Assembly: GCF_016654015.1 (NCBI RefSeq)
Contig: NZ_JAEPWM010000004.1
Location: 331,045-395,044, forward strand
DNA length: 64,000 bases
From: Ramlibacter ginsenosidimutans
Lineage (GTDB): Bacteria; Pseudomonadota; Gammaproteobacteria; Burkholderiales; Burkholderiaceae_C
Direction of reading: 5' to 3'
Made by a program: the position numbers and the translations under genes. Positions 1 to 10,332 of this stretch are shown here, one piece after another (position 1 is the first letter of the stretch; each line of letters begins with the position of its first letter). The notes beneath the pieces were generated by a model. That model saw only the letters and a program-made list of their open reading frames with translations, was not told where the DNA came from and searched no databases.

Positions 1-2
1 GG

Positions 3-1235
<1,233 letters not shown>

Positions 1236-1290
1236 AGTGGCCGCCCGCGGGCGAGCCGTTACCATCTCTGGCCTGAGGAGGAGACGAGAC

Positions 1291-2439
1291 TTGCCCGTGA
1301 TCACCAACATCGAGGACCTGCGCGTCCTGGCGAAGCGGCGCGTGCCGCGCATGTTCTACGACTACGCCGATTCCGGCTCGTGGACCGAGAGCACCTACCG
1401 CGCGAACGAGGCCGACTTCGAACGCATCCTGCTGCGCCAGCGCGTGGCCGTGAACATGGAAGGGCGCACCCTGGAGACCACCATGGTCGGCCAGAAGGTG
1501 GCGATGCCCGTCGCCATTGCGCCCACGGGCCTCACCGGCATGCAGCATGCCGACGGCGAGATCCTCGCCGCGCGTGCGGCCAAGCGCATGGGGATCCCGT
1601 TCACGCTGTCCACCATGAGCATCTGCTCGCTGGAAGACGTCGCCGAGGGCACCGGGCGCCATCCCTTCTGGTTCCAGCTGTACGTGATGCGCGACCGCGG
1701 CTTCATCGAGAGCCTGATCGACCGCGCCCGCGCCGCCAACTGTTCCGCCCTGGTCCTCACGCTGGACCTGCAGATCATGGGGCAGCGCCACAAGGACCTG
1801 AAGAACGGCCTGTCGGCGCCGCCCAAGCTCACGCTGCCCAACATGCTGAACATGGCGACCAAACCGCGCTGGTGCCTGGGCATGCTGGGCACGAAGCGGC
1901 GCCAGTTCGGCAACATCGTCGGCCACGTGCAGGGCGTGGACGACATGAGTCGCCTGTCCGAATGGACGGCCAAGCAGTTCGACCCGCGCCTGTCCTGGGA
2001 CGACGTGCAGTGGATCAAGAACCGCTGGGGCGGCAAGCTGATCCTCAAGGGTGTGCAGGACGTCGAGGACGCGCGGCTGGCCGCCGACTCCGGCGCCGAC
2101 GCCGTGATCGTCTCCAACCACGGCGGCCGCCAGCTCGATGGCGCGCCCTCCTCCATCTCGGCGCTGCAACCCATCGTGGAAGCGGTGGGCGACCGCATCG
2201 AGGTCCACATGGACGGCGGCGTGCGCTCCGGCCAGCACGTGCTCAAGGCCGTGGCCTTGGGCGCGCGCGGCGTCTACATCGGCCGCGCGATGCTGTACGG
2301 ACTCGGCGCCATGGGCCAGGAAGGCGTGGAACGGGCGCTGGAGATCATCCGCAACGAGCTGGACCTGTCGATGGCCTTCTGCGGCCGCACCAACATCCGC
2401 GACGTGGATCGCAGCATCCTGCTGCCGGGGACCTACTGA
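1291..2439 (+). CDS. lldD: FMN-dependent L-lactate dehydrogenase
   Basis: Membrane-associated flavoenzyme of the glycolate oxidase/LldD family that oxidises L-lactate to pyruvate and feeds electrons to the quinone pool. The protein is 382 residues. It shows the family N-terminus PVITNIEDLRVLAKRRVPRM, the substrate/FMN motif SNHGGRQLDGAPS with the catalytic His, and the C-terminal FMN phosphate-binding stretch MDGGVRSGQHVLKA...GARGVYIGRA. I chose the TTG at 1291 because AGGAGGAG (1276-1283) sits 7 nt before it and the resulting N-terminus matches the family. A GTG at 1297 is the alternative. The longer open frame from 1237 adds non-homologous residues. A related 2-hydroxy-acid oxidase specificity (for example mandelate) cannot be excluded. 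Confidence 0.93.
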   Translation: MPVITNIEDLRVLAKRRVPRMFYDYADSGSWTESTYRANEADFERILLRQRVAVNMEGRTLETTMVGQKVAMPVAIAPTGLTGMQHADGEILAARAAKRMGIPFTLSTMSICSLEDVAEGTGRHPFWFQLYVMRDRGFIESLIDRARAANCSALVLTLDLQIMGQRHKDLKNGLSAPPKLTLPNMLNMATKPRWCLGMLGTKRRQFGNIVGHVQGVDDMSRLSEWTAKQFDPRLSWDDVQWIKNRWGGKLILKGVQDVEDARLAADSGADAVIVSNHGGRQLDGAPSSISALQPIVEAVGDRIEVHMDGGVRSGQHVLKAVALGARGVYIGRAMLYGLGAMGQEGVERALEIIRNELDLSMAFCGRTNIRDVDRSILLPGTY

Positions 2440-2472
2440 CAGCGTTTGCCGCAGGGGCCCCGCCGCACCCGC

Positions 2473-3723
2473 ATGCACAATGAGCGCGTGAGTCCGCCGC
2501 GCCGCATCGCCCACCTCGACATGGACGCGTTCTTCGCGTCCGTGGAGTTGCTGCGCTATCCGCAGCTGAAGGGGCTGCCCGTGGTGATCGGCGGCGGCCG
2601 GCGCAAGGTGGACGAGATCGTGCGCCAGCGCTTCGCCGACCGGCCGCTGTCGCAGATCCCCGCCGACGCCTTCCCGCTGCTGAAGGACTACGTCGGCCGC
2701 GGCGTGATCACCACCGCCACGTACCCCGCGCGCCAGTTCGGCGTGGGCTCCGCCATGGGCATGATGAAGGCGGCGAAGCTGTGCCCGCAGGCGATCGTGC
2801 TGCCGGTCGACTTCGAGGAGGTGCGGCGGTTCTCGCGCACCTTCAAGGCCGTGATCCGCGACATCGCGCCGGTGGTGGAGGACCGCGGCATCGACGAGGT
2901 CTTCGTCGACTTCACCGACGTGCCGGGCGGACAGCGCGAGGGCGGCCGCGTGCTGGCGCGCCTGATCCAGAAATCCATCTTCGACGCGACCGGGCTCACC
3001 TGCTCGATCGGCGTCGCGCCCAACAAGCTGATCGCCAAGATGGCCAGCGAATTCAACAAGCCGAACGGAATCTCGATCGTGCACGAGGCCGATGTGCAGA
3101 CGAAGATCTGGCCGCTGGCGGTGCGCAAGATCAATGGCATCGGGCCGAAGTCCGAAGTGAAGTTGCACGCGCTGCACATCCACACCATCGGCGACCTCGC
3201 CGCACAGAGCCGCGAATGGCTGGTGGACAACTTCGGCGCCGCGTACGGCGCATGGATGCACGACGCCGCCTGGGGTCGCGACGATCGCCCGGTGGTCACC
3301 GAGAGCGAGCCGGTCTCCATGAGCCGCGAGACCACGTTCGAGCGCGACCTCCACGCGGTGCGCGACCGCGCCGAACTGGGCGCCATCTTCACCGACCTGT
3401 GCACCCGCGTCGCCGAGGACCTGCGCCGCAAGGGCTACGTGGGCCGCACCATCGGGGTGAAGCTGCGCTACGACGACTTCCGCATCGCCACCCGCGACCA
3501 GACCCTGGATCACTACACCGACGATGCCGCCACCATCCGGCGCGCGGCGGGCCAGTGCCTCAAGCGCGTGGACCTGCGGCAGAAGCTGCGCCTGCTCGGA
3601 GTGCGCGTCGGCAAGCTGGCGAAAGCGGGCAGCCTGCCGGCCCCTGAAGCCGCGCCGCGAGTGGCCGCGGAGCCGACGCCGGATCTGTTCCACGGGCTGG
3701 CGGGCACGCAGGATTTCCGCTGA
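2473..3723 (+). CDS. dinB: DNA polymerase IV (Y-family translesion polymerase)
   Basis: Error-prone polymerase that copies past damaged bases. The palm motif HLDMDAFFASVE gives the first catalytic Asp, and GIDEVFVDFTD supplies the second Asp-Glu pair. The little-finger domain follows after about residue 240. Between the strand ending VVIGGG and the conserved RGVITTATYPARQFGVGSAM there are about 33 extra residues compared with E. coli DinB, so the fingers region is enlarged. The C-terminus has no obvious beta-clamp pentapeptide that I can name with certainty (LFHG lies near the end). The start is ATG 2473. GTG 2488 is also in frame and closer to the conserved region, and neither has a strong ribosome site. 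Confidence 0.94.
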   Translation: MHNERVSPPRRIAHLDMDAFFASVELLRYPQLKGLPVVIGGGRRKVDEIVRQRFADRPLSQIPADAFPLLKDYVGRGVITTATYPARQFGVGSAMGMMKAAKLCPQAIVLPVDFEEVRRFSRTFKAVIRDIAPVVEDRGIDEVFVDFTDVPGGQREGGRVLARLIQKSIFDATGLTCSIGVAPNKLIAKMASEFNKPNGISIVHEADVQTKIWPLAVRKINGIGPKSEVKLHALHIHTIGDLAAQSREWLVDNFGAAYGAWMHDAAWGRDDRPVVTESEPVSMSRETTFERDLHAVRDRAELGAIFTDLCTRVAEDLRRKGYVGRTIGVKLRYDDFRIATRDQTLDHYTDDAATIRRAAGQCLKRVDLRQKLRLLGVRVGKLAKAGSLPAPEAAPRVAAEPTPDLFHGLAGTQDFR

Positions 3724-3815
3724 CACGGGGCTCAGCCCAAAGGTCGATGTGGCCGGCGAGCCGGGGGGCTAGAGTGGTTCGCACACCGGTGTTCCGGCGG
3801 CGACGGAGAACCAGC

Positions 3816-4079
3816 ATGGACCTCGACACATTGCAGCGCATCAAGCGGTGGCACGTGGCGCACCAGCGCGAACACCCTCTTGAGTGCTACGTCTGGGACG
3901 CGATGCTCACGCTGTGGGTGGTCGGCTGGGTCGGCTGGATCCCGGCCTTCACCTTCGATGCCTTGTGGGCCGCGCCGCTGCTCGCCTTCGCGATGTCGGC
4001 CCCGACCATGTACGTCGGCCTGCGCGAGAAGGCCCACAAGGCGCGCCGCCTGCGCTGCGACTGGATCTCGGTGCGCTGA
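3816..4079 (+). CDS. small two-helix membrane protein, unknown function
   Basis: An 87-residue protein I cannot assign to a named family. A charged N-terminus (MDLDTLQRIKRWHVAHQ) is followed by two hydrophobic stretches, about residues 30-47 (rich in Trp and Val) and 50-67, and then a basic tail (REKAHKARRLRC). This predicts an inner-membrane hairpin with cytoplasmic ends. The start is ATG 3816, with GGAG at 3805-3808. It ends 6 nt before the convergent queF stop codon. Similar short proteins occur in Comamonadaceae genomes, so it is probably a real gene of unknown role. Confidence 0.7.
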   Translation: MDLDTLQRIKRWHVAHQREHPLECYVWDAMLTLWVVGWVGWIPAFTFDALWAAPLLAFAMSAPTMYVGLREKAHKARRLRCDWISVR

Positions 4080-4085
4080 AGCGCC

Positions 4086-4931
4086 CTACTGGCGCGCCGT
4101 CCGCACGTTGGCGGGCAAGGCCATGGGATGGCTGGTGCGCAGGGGGTTGATGTCCAGCCCGCCGCGGCGCGTGTAGCGCGCGTAGACGGCCAGCCGCGTG
4201 GGCCGGCAACGCCGCCACAGATCCATGAAGATCCGCTCCACGCACTGCTCGTGGAATTCGTTGTGGTTGCGAAAGCTCACGAGGTAGCGCAGGAGGCCGC
4301 CCTGCTCGATCTGCGGCCCGCTGTAGCGGATCTGGATGCTGCCCCAGTCCGGCTGGCCGGTCACCAGGCAATTGCTTTTCAGCAGGTTGCTGGTCAGCAC
4401 TTCTTCCACCGGCGGTTCGTCCACGGCGGACTTCAGCAGCTCCGGCGCGGGCGTGTACTGCGTGCATTCGATGTCGAGCCGGTCCAGGCTCAGGCCGTCG
4501 AGCTCGTGCACCTGTTCCTGGTCGAAGAGGTCGGGCAGGAGCAGGCGCACGCCGACGGTCGAAGGCGACGGCGCGCCGCGCCACACCGCCTCGCTCAGGT
4601 CGGCCCGCAGCCGGTCGCGCACGGCGTCCGCACTGGCGAACACCGTGCCGCTGAAGCTGCCGAGGTACAGCTTGAGCGACTTGCTCTCGACGATGTTGGG
4701 CGTCTCGCAGGGAATGGTGAAGTGGCCGATCGCCACCTGCGGCTTGCCGCGCGGGTTCAGCCAGCTGAGCTCGTACGAGGTCCAGAGGTCTGCGCCGAAG
4801 AAGGGCGGCGCGCCGGCGATTCCGATCTCCTCGCGCTTGCCCGCACGCGCGATCGGGTACAGCAGGCTGGCGTCGTACTGGTCGGTGTAGTGCACCGGCC
4901 GGCCCAGCTGCGACAGGTCGGGGGAATTCAT
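4086..4931 (-). CDS. queF: NADPH-dependent 7-cyano-7-deazaguanine (preQ0) reductase
   Basis: Reduces the nitrile of preQ0 to the aminomethyl group of preQ1 in queuosine tRNA modification. At 281 residues it is the long, two-domain (E. coli-type) form. The C-terminal half carries the catalytic Cys in [13 protein letters not shown], with the partner Asp in PDW, and the NADPH/substrate segment [17 protein letters not shown]. The N-terminal half has the [12 protein letters not shown] motif of the T-fold. Its ATG overlaps the stop of the upstream alpha/beta hydrolase by 4 nt (ATGA), so it is the last gene of the minus-strand chain that begins near 7756. Confidence 0.97.
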   Translation of the reverse strand: MNSPDLSQLGRPVHYTDQYDASLLYPIARAGKREEIGIAGAPPFFGADLWTSYELSWLNPRGKPQVAIGHFTIPCETPNIVESKSLKLYLGSFSGTVFASADAVRDRLRADLSEAVWRGAPSPSTVGVRLLLPDLFDQEQVHELDGLSLDRLDIECTQYTPAPELLKSAVDEPPVEEVLTSNLLKSNCLVTGQPDWGSIQIRYSGPQIEQGGLLRYLVSFRNHNEFHEQCVERIFMDLWRRCRPTRLAVYARYTRRGGLDINPLRTSHPMALPANVRTARQ

Positions 4932-5818
4932 CCGGGAGAGCCTAGCCCCAGATGCGGCAGCAGTGCATCCAGGACGCGCTCGACCCCGCCTGGCGGAAGG
5001 TCATGGCCCATGCCCGGGATCGCGACGAAGCGCGCGCCCGGGATGTGGCGCGCCGTGTCCTCGCCGCAAGCGAGCGGAACGAGCGGGTCGTCCGTGCCGT
5101 GCACGACCAGCGTCGGCACCCGGATGCGATGCAGTTCACGCGCGCGGGCCGTGTCCGCCGCCACGGCCGCGACCTGGCGCAGGTTGCCACCGGGGTGGTA
5201 GCCGCCGCGCCGCAGCGACTGGCGGATGCGCTGGCGCAGTTCGTCCGCATCGGTCGGGTAGCCGGGGCTGCCGATGGTCTGGAACAGGCGCAGGTAGTGG
5301 CCGACGACCGAGGGCTCGCTCCAGTCCTTCGGCCGCGCCAGCAGCACCTGCAGCACGCGGGGCTTCGGCCCCGGCAGGTGGCGCGCGCCGCTGGAGCTCA
5401 TCATGCTGGTGAGGCTCAGCACGCGGTCCGGAGCGGCCAGCGCGACCCGTTGCGCGATCATCCCGCCCATGCTCACGCCGACCACGTGCGCCTGCCGGAT
5501 GTCCAGGGCATCGAGCACACCCAGCGCATCGGCCGCCATGTCGGAGAGGGTGTAGGGCGTCCGCACGGCCAGGCCCATGCGCAGCTTCATGCCTTCCCAC
5601 AGCAGGTTGGGCACGCCGAGCGCGTCGAAGCGCTGCGACAGCCCGACGTCGCGGTTGTCGAAGCGCACGACGCGGTGTCCCGCTCCCAGCAGTGCCGCCA
5701 CGAAGGCTTGCGGCCACGCGTCGAGCTGCATGCCCATGCCCATGATCAGCAGCACCGGCGTGCCGCCGGCGCCGCTGTCCTCGACTTCGATCGCGACGCC
5801 GTTCGCCCGGACCTTCAT
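4928..5818 (-). CDS. alpha/beta hydrolase
   Basis: A 296-residue alpha/beta-fold hydrolase of unknown substrate. The nucleophile elbow is GVSMGG, the acid is probably the Asp in GTDDPLVPL, and the catalytic His is in [10 protein letters not shown] near the C-terminus. The HG-type oxyanion region is replaced by [13 protein letters not shown], which is common in the hydrolase group that carries FDNRDVGLS. The start is ATG 5818, which gives [14 protein letters not shown]. Extending upstream would run into the oxygenase gene. It lies 4 nt after the oxygenase stop codon and overlaps queF by 4 nt, so it is translated within that chain. Esterase and haloperoxidase-like roles are both possible. Confidence 0.88.
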   Translation of the reverse strand: MKVRANGVAIEVEDSGAGGTPVLLIMGMGMQLDAWPQAFVAALLGAGHRVVRFDNRDVGLSQRFDALGVPNLLWEGMKLRMGLAVRTPYTLSDMAADALGVLDALDIRQAHVVGVSMGGMIAQRVALAAPDRVLSLTSMMSSSGARHLPGPKPRVLQVLLARPKDWSEPSVVGHYLRLFQTIGSPGYPTDADELRQRIRQSLRRGGYHPGGNLRQVAAVAADTARARELHRIRVPTLVVHGTDDPLVPLACGEDTARHIPGARFVAIPGMGHDLPPGGVERVLDALLPHLGLGSPG

Positions 5819-5822
5819 GCGC

Positions 5823-6686
5823 TCATTCGAAGCGGCGCTGCCGCAGCCACTTGGTCGCGATCCACTTTTCGCCGGCCAGCACGGGCGAGCCGCCATGAAG
5901 GGTGTGCGTGGAGGGGTGGGGCCGCACGTAGCTGAAGAACACAGCGTTGCCACGCTTGGGAGCCACTTCCATGTGCACGTCGGGAAAGACGGTGCCGCCG
6001 CCCTGTTCCGGCTCGGCGAGGTACATCACGATGGTCGCCACGCGCTGGCCGCCGCGCCGCAGGATGGTCGGCGTGCCGGGCTCGGCCGGATCGAAGTAGT
6101 CGTAGTGCGGCTTGTATTCGGTGCCCGGCTGGTAGTGCAGGATCTGCAGGCCCTCGCCGTTCTCCTCGGGCCAGTTCACCAGCCGCGCAATGCGCTGCTC
6201 GATGCGCCGCACCAGGTCGTTCTCGCCGCGCTGGAAGAACATGCCGTTGCTCGTGCGGTCCGCATTGACCTCCTCGCCCCCGGTCTTGGTCGCCACCGTG
6301 AGCGAGCGGGCCAGCCGCGGCTTGGCCAGGGCGACGAGCTGCTCGCACTCCTCGTCCGAGAGCAGTCCGCCGAACACGACCACGCGCGGGTCCGCCATCA
6401 CCTGCAGCACGGCCACGCGGCGGTCGCCGGCGTCCAGGTACAAGGGCGACTCGTCGAGCGCCGGGTCGGGCACGGGCACGGCCGCGGGCAGGCCCTGCGC
6501 CTGCGCCTGGTCTTCGAGATGGCCGCGCAAGGTGCTCTCCATGGCCGCGACCGCCACGTCTTCCGTCCAGCCGGAGGCCAGCATGGCCTTGAGCACCGAC
6601 TCGGCACTGTGGCCGGCTTGCGCCTGTTCGACGATCCACTTGCGCAGCTCGGGGGTCACCTGCTGCTGGCTCTTGGTCATGTTCAT
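5823..6686 (-). CDS. prolyl 4-hydroxylase-like 2-oxoglutarate/Fe(II) oxygenase
   Basis: A 287-residue member of the P4H family, using Fe(II), O2 and 2-oxoglutarate to hydroxylate a protein or small substrate. The iron ligands are visible as HYD (H194, D196) and H264 in THTLHGGSPVL, and the 2-oxoglutarate-binding Lys is K274 in GEKWIATKWL. Residues about 10-55 form a small extra helical domain resembling a UBA-like module, ahead of the double-stranded beta-helix (about 95-285). The start is ATG 6686, which overlaps the yaaA stop as ATGA. A second ATG lies two codons on. The target in bacteria is unknown; elongation factor Tu has been reported for a related enzyme. Confidence 0.9.
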   Translation of the reverse strand: MNMTKSQQQVTPELRKWIVEQAQAGHSAESVLKAMLASGWTEDVAVAAMESTLRGHLEDQAQAQGLPAAVPVPDPALDESPLYLDAGDRRVAVLQVMADPRVVVFGGLLSDEECEQLVALAKPRLARSLTVATKTGGEEVNADRTSNGMFFQRGENDLVRRIEQRIARLVNWPEENGEGLQILHYQPGTEYKPHYDYFDPAEPGTPTILRRGGQRVATIVMYLAEPEQGGGTVFPDVHMEVAPKRGNAVFFSYVRPHPSTHTLHGGSPVLAGEKWIATKWLRQRRFE

Positions 6687-7459
6687 GGTGTCGTCCTGCG
6701 CCTGAACACCAGCCGCTGCGCCTGCGAGGCGGCCGGGTCGAAGGCATAGCCTTCGAGGTTGAAGTTCTCCAGCCTGCGCGGGGTTTCCACGCGCTGGAGG
6801 ATGGCCCAGCGCATCATCAGGCCGCGCGCCTTCTTGGCCGAAAAGCTGATGATTTTCCAGCCTCCCGGCCGCCATTCCTCGAATACACAGTCGATCACGC
6901 GGGCCTTCAGCGCCTGCCGGTCCACGGCCCGCGCGTACTCCTGCGAGGCGAGGTTGACCACCACCGGAGTCTTGTCCGCCGCCAGCAGCGTGTTCAGGTG
7001 CTCGGCGATGCGGCTGCCCCAGTACTGGTACAGGTTGGCGGCCGTCCCCACCTTCAGCGAGGTGCCCATTTCCAGCCGGTAGGGCTGCATCCAGTCGAGC
7101 GGACGCAGCACGCCATAGAGGCCGCTCAGGATGCGCAGGTGCTGCTGGGCCCAGTCCAGGTCGGCCGCGCCCAGCTGCCTGGCCTGCAGGCCGTCGTACA
7201 CGTCACCGTCGAAGGCCAGGACCGCGGGGCGCGCATTGCGCGCCGTGAACTTGCGCGACCAGGCCTGGTAGCGGGCCACGTTCAGCGCGGCCAGCGGATC
7301 GCTGAGCTCCATGAGCGTCGCGATCTCGGCCGGGGACTTGCGGCGCAGCACCTCGATCAGCTTCGCGGCATCGTCGGCGAACTCGGGCAGCGTGTGCGGC
7401 GCTTCGGGCAAGGCGGACGCATAGTCCAGGGTCTTGGCCGGGGAAAGGAGGAACAGCAT
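6683..7459 (-). CDS. yaaA: peroxide stress protein YaaA (DUF328/UPF0246)
   Basis: A 258-residue protein of the YaaA family, which in E. coli limits free intracellular iron and DNA damage during hydrogen peroxide stress. The family N-terminus LLFLLSPAKTLD-like (here MLFLLSPAKTLDY), the block AFDGDVYDGL, the segment LRILSGLYGVLRPLD and the C-terminal ISFSAKKARGLMMRW are all present, and the length is typical. The start is ATG 7459. Its stop overlaps the start of the 2-oxoglutarate oxygenase (an iron enzyme) by 4 nt, so the two are translationally coupled. Confidence 0.95.
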   Translation of the reverse strand: MLFLLSPAKTLDYASALPEAPHTLPEFADDAAKLIEVLRRKSPAEIATLMELSDPLAALNVARYQAWSRKFTARNARPAVLAFDGDVYDGLQARQLGAADLDWAQQHLRILSGLYGVLRPLDWMQPYRLEMGTSLKVGTAANLYQYWGSRIAEHLNTLLAADKTPVVVNLASQEYARAVDRQALKARVIDCVFEEWRPGGWKIISFSAKKARGLMMRWAILQRVETPRRLENFNLEGYAFDPAASQAQRLVFRRRTTP

Positions 7460-7477
7460 GGGATTCGGGTCGGGGGT

Positions 7478-7756
7478 CTAGCCGCGCCAGGCACGGCCGG
7501 CCAGCCATTGGGTGCTGGCGACGGCCAGCACCAGCGCAGCATACGTCGCCATCTTCCCGTCGTGGCCGAAGTACCACAGCCCGGCGCCCAAGGCGACCGC
7601 CCCGGCCGCGAAGTTCAGGACGAAGGCGAACCCCCAGGAGGACGGCCGGGCGGCGGGTGGCAGCAGGACGCGCGCGGCCAGGGCGACGAAAGCGGCGACC
7701 ACCAGGGCCGGGGCGAAGAAGCTGAGCAGGTGCAGGAGGGAGGCGAGTGGGCTCAC
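7478..7756 (-). CDS. small inner-membrane protein, unknown function
   Basis: A 92-residue protein if started at GTG 7756 (98 if at TTG 7774). Three hydrophobic segments are visible, about residues 9-31, 43-61 and 68-84, separated by short polar turns with a Pro-rich piece (LLPPAARPSS). It therefore looks like a polytopic membrane protein of unknown role. It lies 18 nt upstream of yaaA on the same strand and probably heads that operon. A candidate -10 TAGACT (minus strand, 7789-7794) is nearby. Neither start has a convincing ribosome site, so the N-terminus is uncertain. Confidence 0.6.
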   Translation of the reverse strand: MSPLASLLHLLSFFAPALVVAAFVALAARVLLPPAARPSSWGFAFVLNFAAGAVALGAGLWYFGHDGKMATYAALVLAVASTQWLAGRAWRG

Positions 7757-7817
7757 GCGGTTGATCTGGAGCAAGTGGCAATCGAGCCAGTCTAAGTGCT
7801 TGATCTGGATCGGATTT

Positions 7818-7823
7818 TATAAT
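7818..7823 (+). promoter_or_regulatory. sigma-70 -10 box of hemA
   Basis: A perfect TATAAT that ends 7 nt before the hemA ATG at 7831. No good -35 hexamer is present 16-18 nt upstream. Transcription would begin at about the A of the start codon, predicting a leaderless hemA mRNA. No Shine-Dalgarno sequence precedes the ATG, which agrees. Confidence 0.6.
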
Positions 7824-7830
7824 TGGGCGA

Positions 7831-9102
7831 ATGGCAGTCTGGGCATTGGGCATCAACCACACGACGGCACCGCTGGATTTGCGAGGCCGGTTCGCGTTCG
7901 CCCTCGACCAGATCGCGCCGACGCTGAACGCATTGCGCGACAACGTGGGCGCGCGCCTGGGCCGCCAGCCGGAAGCGGCGATCCTCTCGACGTGCAATCG
8001 CACGGAGATCTATTGCGCGGGTGCGCAGCACGAGATCGACACCACGGTGGAATGGCTCGCGCATTCCGGCGGCGTCTCCGAGAGCACGCTGCGCCACCAC
8101 GCCTACACCTTGCAGGACGCCAGCGTCGCTCGCCATGCCTTCCGCGTGGCGAGCGGCCTCGACTCGATGGTGCTGGGCGAACCGCAGATCCTGGGCCAGC
8201 TGAAGGACGCGGTGCGCGTGGCGGAACAGGCCGGCGCCCTGGGCACCACGCTGAACCAGCTGTTCCAGCGTTCCTTCGCCGTGGCGAAGGAGGTGCGCAC
8301 CTCCACCGAGATCGGCTCGCACTCCATCAGCATGTCCGCCGCGTCGGTACGCCTGGCGGGGCAGCTCTTCGAAGACCTGAGCCAGGTGCGGGTGCTGTTC
8401 GTCGGCGCGGGCGAGATGATCGAGCTGGCCGCCACGCACTTCGCGGCCAAGGGGCCGAAGGCCATCGTCGTGGCCAACCGCACGCTCGAACGCGGCGAGA
8501 AGCTCGCCACGCGCTTCGGCGGCGAGGTGATGCGGCTGGCGGACCTGCCGGCGCGCCTGCATGAATTCGACGTGGTGGTCAGTTCCACCGCGAGCCAGTT
8601 GCCCATCATTGGCCTCGGCGCCGTGGAGCGCGCGCTGCGCGCCCGCAAGCACCGGCCGATGTTCATGGTGGACCTGGCGGTGCCGCGCGACATCGAGCCC
8701 GAGGTGAAGGCACTGGAAGACGTGTACCTGTACACGGTGGACGACCTCGCGAAGGTGGTGCACACCGGCGCCGCCAACCGGCAGGCCGCCGTCGCCCAGG
8801 CCGAGGCGATCATCGACGCCGGCGTCCAGAGCTTCGTGCACTGGATGGACCAGCGCCACGCCGTGCCCCTGATCCAGCAGTTGAACCACCAGGCGGACGA
8901 GTGGCGCGCCGCCGAACTCGCCCGCGCCCGCAAGCTCCTCGCCCGCGGCGAGGACGTCGACACCGTGCTCGAAGCCTTGTCGCGCGGCCTGACGCAAAAG
9001 ATGCTGCACGGGCCGATGGCCGAACTGCGCGCCGGCGACGCCGAAGCCCGCCAGCGCGCCAGCGCCGCGATCGAGCAATTCTTCCTGCGCAAAGAGCGTT
9101 AG
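7831..9102 (+). CDS. hemA: glutamyl-tRNA reductase
   Basis: First committed enzyme of tetrapyrrole (heme, B12) synthesis by the C5 route, reducing Glu-tRNA(Glu) to glutamate-1-semialdehyde with NADPH. The protein is 423 residues. The catalytic Cys is C55 in [10 protein letters not shown], the family signature [17 protein letters not shown] follows, and the NADPH-binding domain has [14 protein letters not shown]. The C-terminal part is the dimerisation helix domain. Start [14 protein letters not shown] matches the family. A perfect TATAAT lies just upstream and a terminator just downstream (9141-9167), so hemA may be transcribed on its own. Confidence 0.97.
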   Translation: MAVWALGINHTTAPLDLRGRFAFALDQIAPTLNALRDNVGARLGRQPEAAILSTCNRTEIYCAGAQHEIDTTVEWLAHSGGVSESTLRHHAYTLQDASVARHAFRVASGLDSMVLGEPQILGQLKDAVRVAEQAGALGTTLNQLFQRSFAVAKEVRTSTEIGSHSISMSAASVRLAGQLFEDLSQVRVLFVGAGEMIELAATHFAAKGPKAIVVANRTLERGEKLATRFGGEVMRLADLPARLHEFDVVVSSTASQLPIIGLGAVERALRARKHRPMFMVDLAVPRDIEPEVKALEDVYLYTVDDLAKVVHTGAANRQAAVAQAEAIIDAGVQSFVHWMDQRHAVPLIQQLNHQADEWRAAELARARKLLARGEDVDTVLEALSRGLTQKMLHGPMAELRAGDAEARQRASAAIEQFFLRKER

Positions 9103-9140
9103 CTGGGCCCCGTCCAGCCGGCCTCTTCTGTCTCCAGAGA

Positions 9141-9167
9141 AGCGCCGGGCCGCCCCGGGCTTTTTTT
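9141..9167 (+). terminator. intrinsic terminator after hemA
   Basis: The two arms AGCGCCGGG and CCCGGGCT pair with a single bulged G around the loop CCGC (9141-9161), and a run of seven T follows (9161-9167). It lies 39 nt after the hemA stop and 68 nt before prfA, separating the two transcription units. Confidence 0.75.
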
Positions 9168-9234
9168 GGCTGGTCGAACCGCTGAAAAATGACGCGAAGG
9201 GGCGAAGCCCGCAGCGTCATTGACCAGCGAATCC

Positions 9235-10332
9235 ATGAAACCCTTCCTCCGCCAGCAACTCGAGCGCTTTCCCGTCCGCCTGCAGGAGCTGGACTTCTAC
9301 CTGTCGCAGCCCGAGGTGGTGAACGACATGGAGCGCTTTCGCGAGCTCACGCGCGAGCACGCCGAGGTCACCGAGGTGAACGGCGTGTACCAGCGCTTCC
9401 TGCAGCGCGAGCGCGATCTCGCGCAGGCGCGCGAGATGCTGGACGACCCCGATTTCGCGGAGATGGCGAAGGAGGAGATCGCCGTCGCCGACGCGGAGCT
9501 GCCGGGGCTGGAGAACGAATTGCAGTCGCTGCTGCTGCCCAGGGACCCGGACGACGTGCGCAACGTGTTCCTGGAAATCCGCGCCGGCACCGGCGGCGAC
9601 GAGTCGGCGCTGTTCGCGGGCGACCTGCTGCGCATGTACACGAAGTACGCCGAGCGCCAGGGCTGGCGCACGGAGATCGTGAGCGACAGTCCCGGGGAAG
9701 TCGGCGGCTTCAAGGAGGTGGTGGTGCGCTTCGTCGGCGACGGGGCCTTCGGCAAGCTCAAGTTCGAGTCGGGCGGCCACCGCGTGCAGCGCGTGCCGGC
9801 CACCGAGAGCCAGGGCCGCATCCACACCAGCGCCTGCACGGTGGCGGCACTGGCCGAACCCGACGAGGCCGCGGCCGTGCAGATCAACCCGGCCGACCTG
9901 CGCATCGACACCTTCCGCGCTTCGGGCGCCGGCGGCCAGCACGTGAACAAGACCGACTCCGCCGTCCGCATCACGCACATTCCCACGGGCATCGTGGCCG
10001 AGTGCCAGGACGACCGCTCGCAGCACCGCAACAAGGCCAAGGCCATGCAGGTGCTGGCCGCGCGCATCCAGGAGAAGGAGCGCTCGGAGCGTGCTGCGAA
10101 GGAGGCGGCCACGCGCAAGGGCCTGATCGGCAGCGGCGACCGCTCCGACCGAATCCGCACCTACAACTTCCCCCAGGGACGGGTGACCGACCACCGCATC
10201 AACCTCACGCTGTACAAGCTGGGCGCGGTGCTCGAGGGCGACCTGGACGAACTGATCTCGGCCCTGCTGCTGGCCCGCCGCGCCGAGCAGCTGGAGGAGC
10301 TCGAGGTCGGCATGGGCGCCGCACGCGCGTGA
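9235..10332 (+). CDS. prfA: peptide chain release factor 1
   Basis: Recognises UAA and UAG stop codons and triggers peptide release. The protein is 365 residues. The stop-codon tripeptide is PAT (residues 188-190, in [10 protein letters not shown]), and the peptidyl-transferase-centre motif GGQ is at 233-235 in [10 protein letters not shown], the Gln methylated by PrmC. I chose ATG 9235 because [12 protein letters not shown] matches the family N-terminus. A TTG at 9220 would add five residues. The stop codon overlaps the prmC GTG. Confidence 0.97.
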   Translation: MKPFLRQQLERFPVRLQELDFYLSQPEVVNDMERFRELTREHAEVTEVNGVYQRFLQRERDLAQAREMLDDPDFAEMAKEEIAVADAELPGLENELQSLLLPRDPDDVRNVFLEIRAGTGGDESALFAGDLLRMYTKYAERQGWRTEIVSDSPGEVGGFKEVVVRFVGDGAFGKLKFESGGHRVQRVPATESQGRIHTSACTVAALAEPDEAAAVQINPADLRIDTFRASGAGGQHVNKTDSAVRITHIPTGIVAECQDDRSQHRNKAKAMQVLAARIQEKERSERAAKEAATRKGLIGSGDRSDRIRTYNFPQGRVTDHRINLTLYKLGAVLEGDLDELISALLLARRAEQLEELEVGMGAARA

